From Grimontia marina (lineage in GTDB: Bacteria; Pseudomonadota; Gammaproteobacteria; Enterobacterales; Vibrionaceae), in contig NZ_FIZY01000024.1 of NCBI RefSeq assembly GCF_900060185.1, positions 1 through 64,000 on the forward strand: 64,000 nt of DNA, written 5' to 3'. Both the position numbers and the translations under genes were made by a program. Below the pieces are notes generated by a model. The model was not told the origin of the DNA. It saw nothing but the letters and a program-made list of their open reading frames with translations, and did not search any database. Shown piece by piece: positions 9,135 to 18,764 of the stretch. Within the stretch, counting starts at the first letter, position 1. Every line of letters begins with the position of its first letter.

Positions 9135-12100
9135 TTACTTGATACTGAACTGGTAAAGCAGGTCGACCGCATTGTCTGCGCCGGAAACCGCCTCGACATA
9201 AAGATCTGACAGTAACCGGTAGCGCACTGTGAATTCCGGCAAACTGGTAAAGATACCCACACCATATTTCACCTGAAGTCCTGGCAGAATGTAGCCAGAG
9301 ACCTCTACTTTCTCGTCATTACCGCTGCCCGAGGTATCTACCGACAGATCCTGTACACCAAACGCTTCACCGATTTGTCCCACCAGCTTACCACTCTGAG
9401 AAAGACCGAGGCCGATCAACATCGACGTCATGGCGTTGCCGTCAGATTCGCTGTCCAGATTCCGTCCACGCGTCAAGTAAGACAAGGCGTTTGCCTGAGG
9501 CATGGCCGGATCTGAGAACACCTGCACTTCCGGCGCATCCGCAGGGCCGGTCACTCGGATACCTGCTTCGACGCCATCTTCAATAGCGTCTGGATTGCGG
9601 ATCGCCTCCACTTGCAGGTAAGGCTGTTCAGGCGGACCATTGAACAAGATCTGACCTTTTTTGATTTGGAGATCCTGACCAAATGAACGATATGTTCCCT
9701 CTTCCAGATTGATCTCGCCGTTAACGCTTGGTCCTTTACGGTTACTGGCAACGTCAAGCTTACCGACTAAATTGGTTCTCAGGCCAAAGGCTTCAAGGCG
9801 GACATCATCACCAATATTGACGGCGATATTGGCATTGACTGTGATGGGGTTCGTCTCTTCTTCAGAAACGGGTTTGAGATCATCGTTAAGGATCACTACG
9901 TCACTGGAAACATGCACCGCCGATTCTGGCAAGTTCTCTACAACAATGCGTCCCCAAGGCACTGACACATTACCTTTTACATTCACTGATTTTGGTGAGG
10001 CATTCAGCGTCATGTCAGGGCTCACCTCCAGCGCAACCATTGGTGGAACCACTACCTTCAGCCTCTGCCCCTTTACATTCAGCGATGCAAGCCAGGCGTT
10101 AAGATCTTTCCAGTCAGCTTTACCAGTGATCACTAAGTCGCCATCCGGCGTTTTGATATCACCATTGATACGACCATTTGTACCATTGAGCAGCGCAGTG
10201 ATCCTACCATCACTTACTTCCACAGGCGCAACAAGGCTCTGTAATTTCAGGCCACTCAGCTCAATGCTGCCATTGGCAGTTGGCGCCTCCAGATCGCCAT
10301 TGAGGATGACATTACCGCTGAGCATCCCCGCCAACTTGGTATCTTCGCCCAGCGCGGGGGCCAGGATATCGAGGTCAATATTATCAATGTCGAAGGTACT
10401 TTTGAGGGTCCTTTTCTGGCTTTCAAGATTACCCATGACTGCTTTGAGAGTCACCTTGCCGTTGTCAGTCAATGCCAGCAATACATCGGCGTTCAAAGTG
10501 TTATCAGCAAGTGTTGCATCCAGATTGACCGCGTCCCATGAAATGGTCAGCGGCGCCTCAAGCTGTTCCGTCACCTTACCCTTTGACAAATCCACGGATG
10601 CTTTCAACTCTGGTAAAGCATTGGGTTTCCACGCCACATTGGCTTTGGCATTTACCGTCCCTTCAATCGTGGTCGTGACAGGTAGAAAGGACTGCACCAC
10701 ATCGAGATTAAAATCGACGATAGAAAGCTGTGCTTCCCCACTGTCAGCCACTTTCGCTGGCTTATCCAGACAGATTTGGCTTTGGTTTTGCGTCCAGCAG
10801 AATGCGCCGATATCGACCACACCGGATTTGAAATTCACGCTCAGCGGCACATCATTCACCAGCTTCCAAGGTCCGATAGGTGTTTTTACAGCGGAAGAAT
10901 ACAGGGTTCCCTTCCAGCCTTTTTCCCTGTCTAAACTGCCTCGAACGGAAAGGTTTGCACTGACAGGCTTACCATCAACCTTTAGGTTTACTGTTTGATC
11001 TTTTTCATCCCCAGACGCACGAAGAGCGAGCGTTTTCACTTCTACGCCTTCTGCTTTCACGCCATTCACATCAACAATTAGACCGCCACCAATCACGGGA
11101 AGTGGAGTGACAGAACCTCGGATGCTGATATCCTGCACAGTCACCAACTCTTCCCAACGCAAAGCATTGGCATTGACTTGCAGTGCAGCTTCCGGCTTTT
11201 CCAGCGTACCTGAAAGACCGATATTACCTTTAATACTGCCGCCAGCCTGCGGTACCGAAGCGGAGAGCTTGGGAAGGTTGAGATTGAGTTTCAGCGCCAG
11301 CGCTTTATCCACCTTGCCCGACACATCAATCTGGTTTGGGCCATGGCGGAGGGAAAGTCCTTTGGTTTCAAACAGCAGGTCGCCTTTGCCTTTTACATCA
11401 GAAGCGTTGAGCTGGCCGCTTAGATCCAATGCCTGATCGCGGATGATGCCCTCAATGTCGAGTTCTGGCAGTCGCACTAACCAACCGCCCTGCTCGTTAA
11501 TCTCACCACTGTTTTGCACTTCACCTGAAAGCTTACCTTCCGCTTCAGGCCACTGAAGTCCAGGCTGAATATCAGAAAAAGCCAGTCGGGTTTGCCATTT
11601 GACCTGCTTGGTCCAGTCGACGCTCGCCCAACCATCAATACCGCCACCAAGTGTTTTCAATGAGATATCCCCCAGCATCACTTTGCCGAGATCACCCGTT
11701 AGCTTAGTCGACAAGTCGATAACCGGAATCGCTTCACCCGTGGCTTGGGTTTTTACCGAAGCGCTGTACTTTTTCAGGCTACCGCTGGCATTGATAGCCG
11801 TTGATGTCAGCTTGTATTCCGCGTTACTGTCAACCGGCCACTGCAGGTTCTTGCTGGTCAGCAGCAAGTTAAACGGTAGGTTGGGATCAAGCACATCCAG
11901 CTTGCCGGAAAGCGCGGCCAGCAATACACCTTTAAGGTTGGCTTTAATCGCTAAATCGCGAAGGTCCCCCTTCGCATCCAGCGTCAGTGAGTGTCCTTGA
12001 AGCGGTTCCATTCTTACCTTGGCATTTGCAGCAAGGTTCAGCGGATAATCATCTTTCAGCGAGATATCACCATTGAGTGAAACCTTGCCCTGCTCTGCGT

Positions 12101-12857
12101 CGAGGCGTACATCTTCAAGTACGATGTCAGGACCACCCGCTTTTCCTTTCACAAAGAACTCGTGAATCACCTGTTTTTGCGGCAACATGAGTAGTACATC
12201 TTTCAGCGCAAACCCCTCAATCACAACATTGAGTGGGATATTCACGGCAGGCAATTCAATCGGCGTGCCACTTGTAGAAGTGGCTTCTGGTTTCGCCGGT
12301 TTCTCTTCGCTTTGGGCAAGTTCGACCTTGATACCTTTCCATTCGGTAGGCTTTAACGTCACTGTGTTGCCCTGCATCTGGGCGGCGGTAGTCAGGCTGT
12401 CCCAATGCACCTTGGTGCCGAGAATATCGAGGGAGATATCAGAGAGTGCCACACCGCTGAGAAACAGTGGCACTGGCGTCTTAATTTCGGTCAGTGGCTC
12501 AGACGGCGGCGATGCCGGCGCAGGTTCAGTTTCACCAACCACCACTTTAATGCCATCCCCCGTCAGCGACTCCACACATAGAGCTGGGCCGCTCAGGCAC
12601 TTACTGTTGATATCAAGAGAGAGGGATTTACCTGACAGCGAAAAGCCGTCCATGCTGAAGGCTACGCCTTCCAGCGCAAATCCGTTCAACAGCGCCCCAC
12701 GGCTTTTTTCTATTGTTAACTCCGGCAGAGCTTCTTGCGCCCCCCAAACCGCAAGCTTAACGCCGGCGGGTGTCAGCAACACCGCAAACACTCCAGCAAC
12801 AACCAGAAACAACAACAATACGATAGCGATAACGAATAGCTTAAACCAACGCATCAT
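9135..12857 (-). CDS. tamB: Translocation and assembly module subunit TamB
   Basis: Large inner-membrane-anchored periplasmic protein that works with outer-membrane TamA in autotransporter assembly and, as an AsmA-like bridge protein, in phospholipid transport. The 1240-residue protein has one N-terminal membrane anchor (about residues 8-28), a long repeat-rich beta-helical body, and the DUF490 C-terminal domain including DLSVDTSGSGNDEKVEVSGYI. Its length is typical of Vibrio TamB. The ATG overlaps the tamA stop by 4 bp, so the two are translationally coupled. A long antisense frame is a shadow. Confidence 0.96.
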   Translation of the reverse strand: MMRWFKLFVIAIVLLLFLVVAGVFAVLLTPAGVKLAVWGAQEALPELTIEKSRGALLNGFALEGVAFSMDGFSLSGKSLSLDINSKCLSGPALCVESLTGDGIKVVVGETEPAPASPPSEPLTEIKTPVPLFLSGVALSDISLDILGTKVHWDSLTTAAQMQGNTVTLKPTEWKGIKVELAQSEEKPAKPEATSTSGTPIELPAVNIPLNVVIEGFALKDVLLMLPQKQVIHEFFVKGKAGGPDIVLEDVRLDAEQGKVSLNGDISLKDDYPLNLAANAKVRMEPLQGHSLTLDAKGDLRDLAIKANLKGVLLAALSGKLDVLDPNLPFNLLLTSKNLQWPVDSNAEYKLTSTAINASGSLKKYSASVKTQATGEAIPVIDLSTKLTGDLGKVMLGDISLKTLGGGIDGWASVDWTKQVKWQTRLAFSDIQPGLQWPEAEGKLSGEVQNSGEINEQGGWLVRLPELDIEGIIRDQALDLSGQLNASDVKGKGDLLFETKGLSLRHGPNQIDVSGKVDKALALKLNLNLPKLSASVPQAGGSIKGNIGLSGTLEKPEAALQVNANALRWEELVTVQDISIRGSVTPLPVIGGGLIVDVNGVKAEGVEVKTLALRASGDEKDQTVNLKVDGKPVSANLSVRGSLDREKGWKGTLYSSAVKTPIGPWKLVNDVPLSVNFKSGVVDIGAFCWTQNQSQICLDKPAKVADSGEAQLSIVDFNLDVVQSFLPVTTTIEGTVNAKANVAWKPNALPELKASVDLSKGKVTEQLEAPLTISWDAVNLDATLADNTLNADVLLALTDNGKVTLKAVMGNLESQKRTLKSTFDIDNIDLDILAPALGEDTKLAGMLSGNVILNGDLEAPTANGSIELSGLKLQSLVAPVEVSDGRITALLNGTNGRINGDIKTPDGDLVITGKADWKDLNAWLASLNVKGQRLKVVVPPMVALEVSPDMTLNASPKSVNVKGNVSVPWGRIVVENLPESAVHVSSDVVILNDDLKPVSEEETNPITVNANIAVNIGDDVRLEAFGLRTNLVGKLDVASNRKGPSVNGEINLEEGTYRSFGQDLQIKKGQILFNGPPEQPYLQVEAIRNPDAIEDGVEAGIRVTGPADAPEVQVFSDPAMPQANALSYLTRGRNLDSESDGNAMTSMLIGLGLSQSGKLVGQIGEAFGVQDLSVDTSGSGNDEKVEVSGYILPGLQVKYGVGIFTSLPEFTVRYRLLSDLYVEAVSGADNAVDLLYQFSIK

Positions 12858-14581
12858 AGTTCTGGCCCAAGACTAAAATGGATCATGAAATCATCGTCTT
12901 GGTTCTCAAAACCGTGGGCAATATCAAATCGGATAGGGCCTACTGGCGATTCCCATCTCACGCCCACACCAGCTGAGGTTTTCCATTCCGGATCGCTGCT
13001 TGTCCAGGCGTCACCGCCGTCGACAAACAGCGCGCCCCACCAGTTTCCGGTCACGCGGTAGTTATATTCCAGCGAGCCCGTTGTCATGTAGGCACCGCCT
13101 TCGAGCTTGCCTTCACTGTCACGGGGTGAAATCGATTCATAACTATAACCACGGATGCTGTTATCACCACCAGCGAAGAAGCGAAGAGATGGCGGCACGC
13201 GCTCAAATTCAGTGGTAAAAATACCGCCCGCATTCACGCGAGTCAGGAAGCGGTTGTCGCTGTTCAGACTGCGGATCCACGCAGTTTGCCCGACCGCGCG
13301 GAAGAGACTGATGTCTGAGAGCAACGCCGGATCACCTGCTTCAAAGGTAATAGATTGCTTATCACCCCAATATGGCATCGCACCGCCACGGCTTCGCACC
13401 CGGGAGAAGTTTACCCCCGGTAAAATCAGGTTAGAGATGTTCGAGACACTGCCCTGGGTATAGTCCGAGTAGAGCCAGCGAAGGTAAAGCGCACGCTGCC
13501 AGCCAGTGTCATACTTCCAGTGGCGGGAAATGGAAGAGGTTAACTCAAGGCTGGTTGTGTCATTATTATCGAGGTTTTCAAGGCCAACCTGCACCTGATA
13601 GTACTCGCGCTGCACATCCTCCAGCGGAATCTTATAGGTTGATTCCAGTGTTTGCTTAGGCTTGGAAACGTATAAGTCCGTGTTCAAACTATGGCCACGA
13701 CTGTTAAACCAGGGCTTCTTCCATCCGATTTTGACGCGCGGCCCCACGTCGGTGGAATAACCAATACCGGTTTCAAACTGATTTCGAGGGGAGGGCTCAA
13801 GGTTCACCGAAATCGGCACACGATCGTCGCGAAGATCATCAATCCCCGCTTCAACGAGCACCGAGGAAAACCAGCCAGTGTTGGATAGGGATTGGTTAAA
13901 CGCGCCAAGGTCAGACACGAGATACGGGTCGCCTTCTTTAAACGTCAACATACTGTCGAGGCGTTCTTCGTTGATTTGGCTATTGTGGTATATAACTTGA
14001 CCAAAGTGATAACGTGTCCCACTGCTAAAATGCAGGCGAATAAAGGCCTGATAGCGTCCTGGAGCCACCTCCAGTCTTGAGAGGGTATATTCAGCATCGA
14101 AGTAACCGCGACGCACAGCAAGGCTCTGAATCGACGATTTGAGGGCATCATATTGCCCCTGATTAAGTACATCGCCCACTTTTGGCGCTGTTTTCAGAAG
14201 TTCGGTAAACGCCTCATCAGTTTTGGCATCCCCCATCAGTTCGACATCCACTTCTGCAATACGCACAGGTTCACCGGATGCGATATCCAACACCACAGTG
14301 GCATCGTCGACTGACTTTTTATCTTCGAGCTTATAGCTAATCGTTGGGTCGTAATATCCCAGAGCCTGCAGCGCTTTTTCTATTTCGTCTGTAACGCGGG
14401 ACTGAAACCGGAAAGTCAGCCGTCGCTCGCTATCAGGGATGGCGTCTAGGTAAACGGAAACATTTTTCTCCAGGGCATCATCCAGCCCTTTGATTTCAAA
14501 GTCCACATCAGCGATTGCCACCCCAGGCACCCATATTGCTGTGACTAAAACCCAAGGTATTAATCGTTTCTTAATCATCAA
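12854..14581 (-). CDS. tamA: Translocation and assembly module subunit TamA
   Basis: Outer-membrane Omp85-family protein and partner of TamB. The 575-residue protein has a signal peptide (cleavage likely after VAIA, about residue 24). Three POTRA-type domains span roughly residues 25-265, followed by a C-terminal 16-strand barrel with the FFAGGDNSIRGY segment (the RGY motif of the Omp85 lid loop) and a terminal strand ending HFSLGPEL. It is the first gene of tamA-tamB and is divergent from msrA. Confidence 0.97.
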   Translation of the reverse strand: MMIKKRLIPWVLVTAIWVPGVAIADVDFEIKGLDDALEKNVSVYLDAIPDSERRLTFRFQSRVTDEIEKALQALGYYDPTISYKLEDKKSVDDATVVLDIASGEPVRIAEVDVELMGDAKTDEAFTELLKTAPKVGDVLNQGQYDALKSSIQSLAVRRGYFDAEYTLSRLEVAPGRYQAFIRLHFSSGTRYHFGQVIYHNSQINEERLDSMLTFKEGDPYLVSDLGAFNQSLSNTGWFSSVLVEAGIDDLRDDRVPISVNLEPSPRNQFETGIGYSTDVGPRVKIGWKKPWFNSRGHSLNTDLYVSKPKQTLESTYKIPLEDVQREYYQVQVGLENLDNNDTTSLELTSSISRHWKYDTGWQRALYLRWLYSDYTQGSVSNISNLILPGVNFSRVRSRGGAMPYWGDKQSITFEAGDPALLSDISLFRAVGQTAWIRSLNSDNRFLTRVNAGGIFTTEFERVPPSLRFFAGGDNSIRGYSYESISPRDSEGKLEGGAYMTTGSLEYNYRVTGNWWGALFVDGGDAWTSSDPEWKTSAGVGVRWESPVGPIRFDIAHGFENQDDDFMIHFSLGPEL

Positions 14582-14878
14582 CCGTATACTTTTCTCTCAC
14601 CCTGAGAGCCTGTTAAAAATAGAATAGTGACAGTATGACCGTCCATGTGTTCGGTTGTTCTGTTGCAAATATGCATCAAAGCAAGGAAAGATGTCCTCAA
14701 CGGATCACTTTGAATGCACTGCAGAGTCGTCATCTTACGCAAGTACCTTATGAGGATTCGGGCATCAGTGAAAGAACAAGCCCATTGTGCCGTTCTTTAG
14801 TTTTCCTGCCTGTTCAGTTATGTTTGTGGACACCTAACAAAAAACAGGCGCAATCCAGACACGACAAGGAGTCGATTT
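14582..14878. promoter_or_regulatory. tamA/msrA divergent intergenic region
   Basis: About 300 bp separate the two divergent genes. An open frame that overlaps the msrA start in another frame is not credible as a gene. No repeat or operator was recognised. A good ribosome binding site (AAGGAG) lies just before msrA. Confidence 0.5.
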
Positions 14879-15520
14879 ATGCTTATCAACCAAAAGCAAC
14901 TCTCCATCACCGCGGATCAGGCGTTGCCAGATCGACTCGAGGAAATTATTCCGGCTGAAGCGCATGCCGTCAATGGCTCAATGTTGAGTAAAGAGGCACC
15001 TGAAGGCCAAGCTCAAATTCTTTTGGGCATGGGTTGTTTCTGGGGCGCAGAGCGGCTGTTCTGGAAACTTGATGGCGTAAAATCCACGTCAGTCGGCTAC
15101 AGCGGTGGCTTTACCGTGAACCCCACATACAGAGACGTATGCAGCGCCCAGACGGGTCACACCGAAGTGGTGCAGGTCGTTTTCGACCCTTCACGTATTT
15201 CACTGGAAGAAATCCTGACACAATTTTGGCAGAGCCACGATCCAACGCAAGGTATGCGTCAGGGAAATGACAAGGGTACCCAGTACCGATCGGCAATCTA
15301 TTATTTCGGTGATGACCAGAAAGCCGCAGCACTAGCCAGTCGAGATGCTTATCAGGCTGCTTTGGACGCAGAAGGTAAAGCGGAGATCACTACAGAGATC
15401 GCTCATGCTGGTCCCTACTATTTTGCCGAAACCTATCATCAGCAGTATCTGGAGAAGAATCCAAACGGTTACTGTGGCATTGGAGGTACTGGTGTTTGCC
15501 TGCCTCCTTGGGAAAGATAA
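14879..15520 (+). CDS. msrA: Peptide methionine (S)-S-oxide reductase MsrA
   Basis: Repairs methionine-S-sulfoxide in proteins using thioredoxin-linked cysteines. The 213-residue enzyme has the catalytic motif GCFWGAE, the GYSGG and GHTEVV segments, the YRSAIYY motif, and the C-terminal recycling cysteines in [11 protein letters not shown]. The N-terminal extension before the catalytic domain is the same type as in E. coli MsrA. It is a single-gene unit with a hairpin terminator shared with ytfK. Confidence 0.97.
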   Translation: MLINQKQLSITADQALPDRLEEIIPAEAHAVNGSMLSKEAPEGQAQILLGMGCFWGAERLFWKLDGVKSTSVGYSGGFTVNPTYRDVCSAQTGHTEVVQVVFDPSRISLEEILTQFWQSHDPTQGMRQGNDKGTQYRSAIYYFGDDQKAAALASRDAYQAALDAEGKAEITTEIAHAGPYYFAETYHQQYLEKNPNGYCGIGGTGVCLPPWER

Positions 15521-15551
15521 TCCACCGGAAAAAGCAGCACTTTAAACGAAA

Positions 15552-15575
15552 AACGCCCGTCAAATGACGGGCGTT
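15552..15575. terminator. Terminator between msrA and ytfK
   Basis: A perfect 10-bp stem (aacgcccgtc with its complement) with a 4-base loop. The flanking A-run makes it strongest for the minus-strand gene ytfK; on the plus strand the T-run is broken (ttcttgt). Confidence 0.85.
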
Positions 15576-15597
15576 CTTGTATGTTCTTTTGATTAAG

Positions 15598-15804
15598 TCA
15601 GGCGGCAACTGCCATGGCCTTGATTTCATTGTTTACTTCGGTCATCACCGCCAGTGCGCGTTTGTCTTTTTTGTGCGGTGGCAGCAATCTCCCCCTGTCG
15701 AATTCAAAGGCCCCCACGCCATCGATGTAGACTCTACCGCGAAAAAAGCCTTTCACATAACGTGCAACCTGACGAGGGCGGTATTGGTGAAAAATACGCA
15801 ACAT
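15598..15804 (-). CDS. ytfK: DUF1107 protein YtfK
   Basis: A 68-residue protein (MLRIFHQYRPRQVARYVKGF at the start, then FRGRVYIDGVGAFEFDRG) matching E. coli YtfK in length and pattern, including the central VGAFEFD and the later MTEVN. YtfK of E. coli binds SpoT and tips the balance towards ppGpp accumulation in the stringent response; a conserved role here is inferred. It lies between msrA and ytfJ, as part of the ytf group of genes also seen together in E. coli, and shares a terminator with msrA. Confidence 0.88.
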   Translation of the reverse strand: MLRIFHQYRPRQVARYVKGFFRGRVYIDGVGAFEFDRGRLLPPHKKDKRALAVMTEVNNEIKAMAVAA

Positions 15805-16235
15805 TGATGAACTCCTCCATGCCTATGATAAAAGACCTGCATCACACACCAATACTTTCGGCATTGGCTGACATTTGCACGATGCAATCTAAATGCCAAG
15901 TGTTCAGGATAGTTGCCATCACTTTTTCGACAACAAAATCGACAAAGGTTTCCCAAACAAACCTAAACAATCACAAGCCGAAGACTGTTTAGCTATTCAA
16001 TCACAACTAAATAAGCGTAGACAAAAATCCTCACATGGCAAAATTACGACACACTGTCTTGAAAAAGATTCAATTTGAACTGGGTTGAATTTCTCATTTT
16101 GAGTGGTTGGGCCAGTTATTGGTTCGGGCTCACTTCCTGTATCAGCTATATTCAATACCGTACCCCGTAAACTGAACAAATTCAGAGGGGTTACGCATAA
16201 AAACAAATACATCAATGAACAGGAAATAATCACTC
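15805..16235. promoter_or_regulatory. ytfK/ytfJ intergenic region, no gene seen
   Basis: A 431-bp stretch between divergent genes. Several short frames occur on both strands but none has a ribosome binding site and recognisable protein character together. E. coli has the membrane-protein gene ytfL in this neighbourhood; it is absent here. The region is AT-rich near 15900-16080 and presumably holds the two promoters. Confidence 0.5.
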
Positions 16236-16790
16236 ATGCGTCGTATTAAAACACTAGCCTTGGCGACTGCTCTCATCTCAACCTTTGCCTCGGCTCACAA
16301 TCTCTCAAACGGCCAAGCATTACCATCTGTCTCCGTCGAAAAGCACGGTGAACTTACCCTAAATGGCGACAAGATAGGTTACGAAACCTGGGACAGTGCA
16401 AACCTGACAGGCAAGGTCCGTATCATTCAAGCTATTGCTGGCCGCAGTAGCGCAAAGGAAATGAATGCCCCTTTGATTGAAGCGGTAAAAGTTGCTGATT
16501 TCCCGCGCGATAAATACCAGACCACGACCATCATCAATCAGGATGATGCAATCTGGGGGACCGGTGGTTTCGTGAAATCTTCAGCCGCAGACAGCAAAAA
16601 AGAATTCAGTTGGTCGTCCATTGTTTTGGATGAAAACGGCACTGTTGCTGACGCGTGGCGATTACAGGATGAAAGTTCAGCCATTGTTGTACTGGACAAT
16701 GAAGGTACCGTCCGTTTTGTCAAAGAAGGCGCACTAAGCGAAGCTGAAATCACTCAAGTCATTGATTTGGTGAACAAGCTAATGAAGTGA
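16236..16790 (+). CDS. ytfJ: YtfJ-family periplasmic protein
   Basis: A 184-residue secreted protein of the YtfJ family, a group with a thioredoxin-like fold and no settled function. A signal peptide (MRRIKTLALATALISTFASA) ends at about residue 20. The mature part has the family features VRIIQAIAGRSSAKEMN and NQDDAIWGTGGFV, with no cysteine pair, so it is unlikely to be an active thiol oxidoreductase. It is a single gene upstream of a strong terminator. Confidence 0.9.
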   Translation: MRRIKTLALATALISTFASAHNLSNGQALPSVSVEKHGELTLNGDKIGYETWDSANLTGKVRIIQAIAGRSSAKEMNAPLIEAVKVADFPRDKYQTTTIINQDDAIWGTGGFVKSSAADSKKEFSWSSIVLDENGTVADAWRLQDESSAIVVLDNEGTVRFVKEGALSEAEITQVIDLVNKLMK

Positions 16791-16811
16791 TCTTGCTCAC
16801 TCCTTGAAACG

Positions 16812-16840
16812 AAAAAAACCCGCTAGGTGCGGGTTTTTTT
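16812..16840. terminator. Bidirectional terminator after ytfJ
   Basis: The GC stem cccgc/gcggg with a 5-base loop is flanked by A7 and T7, giving a fully self-complementary terminator. It lies between ytfJ and the small minus-strand gene that follows. Confidence 0.93.
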
Positions 16841-16855
16841 AATGTTTAACGGAAA

Positions 16856-16945
16856 TTAGCCGATAAACTGAGAAAGATAGAGTAGCGTGGCAATATAAAA
16901 CACGACAAGCAGGATATTGACGGAATTCATTTTGAACTTCTTCAC
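16856..16945 (-). CDS. Small single-pass membrane protein, 29 residues
   Basis: A short frame starts at GTG (16945) 9 bases after a perfect AGGAGG (complement of 16955-16960) and encodes a basic N-terminus (MKKFK) followed by one hydrophobic helix (VNILLVVFYIATLLYLSQFIG) and a stop. An ATG three codons earlier touches the AGGAGG directly and is a poorer start. The gene has its own terminator side at 16812-16840. Length and character are like known bacterial single-helix small proteins, but I do not recognise the family. Confidence 0.6.
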   Translation of the reverse strand: MKKFKMNSVNILLVVFYIATLLYLSQFIG

Positions 16946-17084
16946 TTCAATCATCCTCCTTTCGCTTCCATAACATGGATTAAATGTTAACAAATTTAAT
17001 TTAATTTTAACATGGTTGATTGCGCGCGTTTTGCCCTAAATCATCGCAAAAACATTACCTTAACGTGTTCAAAGCGGGAACAGC

Positions 17085-18002
17085 ATGGCCGAACCAAACA
17101 AACCTGTCGTGATTGATGCGGAAAGCGTCGAAAAAGAGAACTCGAAGCGTGGTGACAAATCACAAAGCCAGCAAGAGAGCCATATCAAATCCAGCCAGCA
17201 CCGCCTTGCCGCCATTGCTGCCTCTCACCACATTGATGCAAAATTGCACGATATTGAACACGATACGCTGACGTCCCGAGCGGCTTTCCGCCAGTTAGAG
17301 ATCAAACAGAAACAGCAGGAAAACCTAGAGCAAGTCATCAAGACCTGTCACGATCTTTGCCACGATGAAACCGCCAGCTCGCCGGATCCGGACTGGCTGT
17401 ACCGTTTTTTTGAAATGGCCAAAAACACCTACGGCGCTGGCATGCAGAACCTGTGGGCACGGATCCTGAAACAGGAAATTATCAAACCCGGCAGTACTTC
17501 GCTCAAAGCCTTGTCTTTGCTGGAAACAATGACACAACGCGAAGCACAGGCTCTACAACGCGCCTGCGCATTGGCCTGTACATTCGGCAGCGACAGCAGC
17601 AACAAACTCATTACGGGATTTAGAAAGCCGGAAGACGGTATGAAGCGATACTTCAAACCGGATATTGCCGAGCGTTTGGCGCTGGGGAATTTCAAATTGC
17701 CATTCACGGATCTGATGCTGTTGATGGATTTAGGCCTCATATTGAGAACCGAATTGGAATCTGGCTTGCTTGAGCCACCGGCCTCATTTCCGCTGTTGGG
17801 TCAAAACAAAACCTTTATGCTCACGCCACTGAAAAAAGGCATTCGGATTTACTACTATCGCTTCAGCCCAACAGGCAATGAGCTGGCAAAACTGGTGGGT
17901 CAAAAAGCGCACCCCGAGTATATCGATGCCCTGATGGTACTGCTTTCAAAAGCCTTTAATGTGGAAAGTGATGTTGGCTCGACAGTGAATGAAAAAGCCT
18001 AA
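17085..18002 (+). CDS. TIGR03899 / DUF2806-type protein
   Basis: A 305-residue soluble protein of unknown function that I place in the TIGR03899 family found in Vibrio and relatives. The N-terminal 80 residues are charged and rich in Gln/Lys/Glu (likely helical). The middle carries DPDWLYRFFEMAKNTYGAGM and NLWARILKQEIIKPGS, which resemble DUF2806 proteins. There is no signal peptide or membrane helix. It is a single gene, with a terminator at 18045-18074. The role is unknown. Confidence 0.75.
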   Translation: MAEPNKPVVIDAESVEKENSKRGDKSQSQQESHIKSSQHRLAAIAASHHIDAKLHDIEHDTLTSRAAFRQLEIKQKQQENLEQVIKTCHDLCHDETASSPDPDWLYRFFEMAKNTYGAGMQNLWARILKQEIIKPGSTSLKALSLLETMTQREAQALQRACALACTFGSDSSNKLITGFRKPEDGMKRYFKPDIAERLALGNFKLPFTDLMLLMDLGLILRTELESGLLEPPASFPLLGQNKTFMLTPLKKGIRIYYYRFSPTGNELAKLVGQKAHPEYIDALMVLLSKAFNVESDVGSTVNEKA

Positions 18003-18044
18003 TCTTCTTCATATTTTGGCGATGAAAAATTGAAAGAAAAAGAG

Positions 18045-18074
18045 AAAACGGCCGGGAAATCCCAGCCGTTTTTT
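18045..18074. terminator. Bidirectional terminator between the TIGR03899 gene and cysC
   Basis: An 8-bp outer stem (aaaacggc/gccgtttt) with an inner ggg/ccc pairing, followed by T6 on the plus strand; the A-run on the other side serves cysC. Confidence 0.85.
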
Positions 18075-18092
18075 GTTTCGCGACTATCAATG

Positions 18093-18713
18093 TCAGCCGA
18101 TGATACTGGCCTGACGTAGTGATGCAATACACTGATCGACTAGGACTTCGACAGAATGATTGTCAGTTTGAAGATGCACTTCCGGCGTTTCCGGCGCTTC
18201 GTACGCAGAGCTGATACCGGTGAAGGCTTTGATCTCACCCGCTCGGGCTTTTTTGTATAGGCCTTTTGGGTCTCGTGATTCACATACTTCCAGCGGCGTA
18301 TCTACAAACACCTCAAAGAACTCACCTTCCGGTAAAAGTTCACGCACCAGTCGACGCTCTTCACGAAATGGGGAGATAAACGCGGAGAACACAATCAGGC
18401 CAGCGTCGGTCATCAGCTTTGCCACTTCACCCACGCGACGAATGTTCTCACGGCGGTCGTGATCGGAAAAACCTAGGTCGCGGCAAAGGCCATGACGCAC
18501 GTTATCACCATCAAGCAGGTAGGTGTGATAGCCCATCTGCGCCAACTTGCTTTCCAGCGCGCCAGCCACGGTGGATTTTCCAGAGCCTGAAAGGCCGGTA
18601 AACCAAAGCAGCGCCGGACGCTGTTTTTTCTGTTCTGCGCGGTATTGTTTGTCGATAACGTGTTTATGCCAAACGACGTTTTCATCCGGATGCGGCGTAT
18701 CCGCTGCACTCAT
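18093..18713 (-). CDS. cysC: Adenylyl-sulfate kinase CysC
   Basis: Phosphorylates adenylyl sulfate (APS) to PAPS, the second step of sulfate activation. The 206-residue protein has the P-loop GLSGSGKST, the DGDNVRHGL motif, and the ISPFREER segment with the family's conserved serine. It is the last gene of cysG-cysD-cysN-SLC13-cysC on the minus strand, 51 bp after the SLC13 permease. Confidence 0.97.
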   Translation of the reverse strand: MSAADTPHPDENVVWHKHVIDKQYRAEQKKQRPALLWFTGLSGSGKSTVAGALESKLAQMGYHTYLLDGDNVRHGLCRDLGFSDHDRRENIRRVGEVAKLMTDAGLIVFSAFISPFREERRLVRELLPEGEFFEVFVDTPLEVCESRDPKGLYKKARAGEIKAFTGISSAYEAPETPEVHLQTDNHSVEVLVDQCIASLRQASIIG

Positions 18714-18764
18714 AACTCAATCCTTTGTTGACCTCATCTCAGGCTCTATTGGCCTTTGAGGTGA

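Noticed and set aside
9709-10998. A 429-codon plus-strand frame opposite tamB
   Set aside because: Ser/Thr/Leu-rich shadow of the repetitive tamB gene.
15997-16233. A 78-codon minus-strand frame in the ytfK/ytfJ gap
   Set aside because: Not supported by a ribosome binding site or recognisable features; lies in an AT-rich promoter region.
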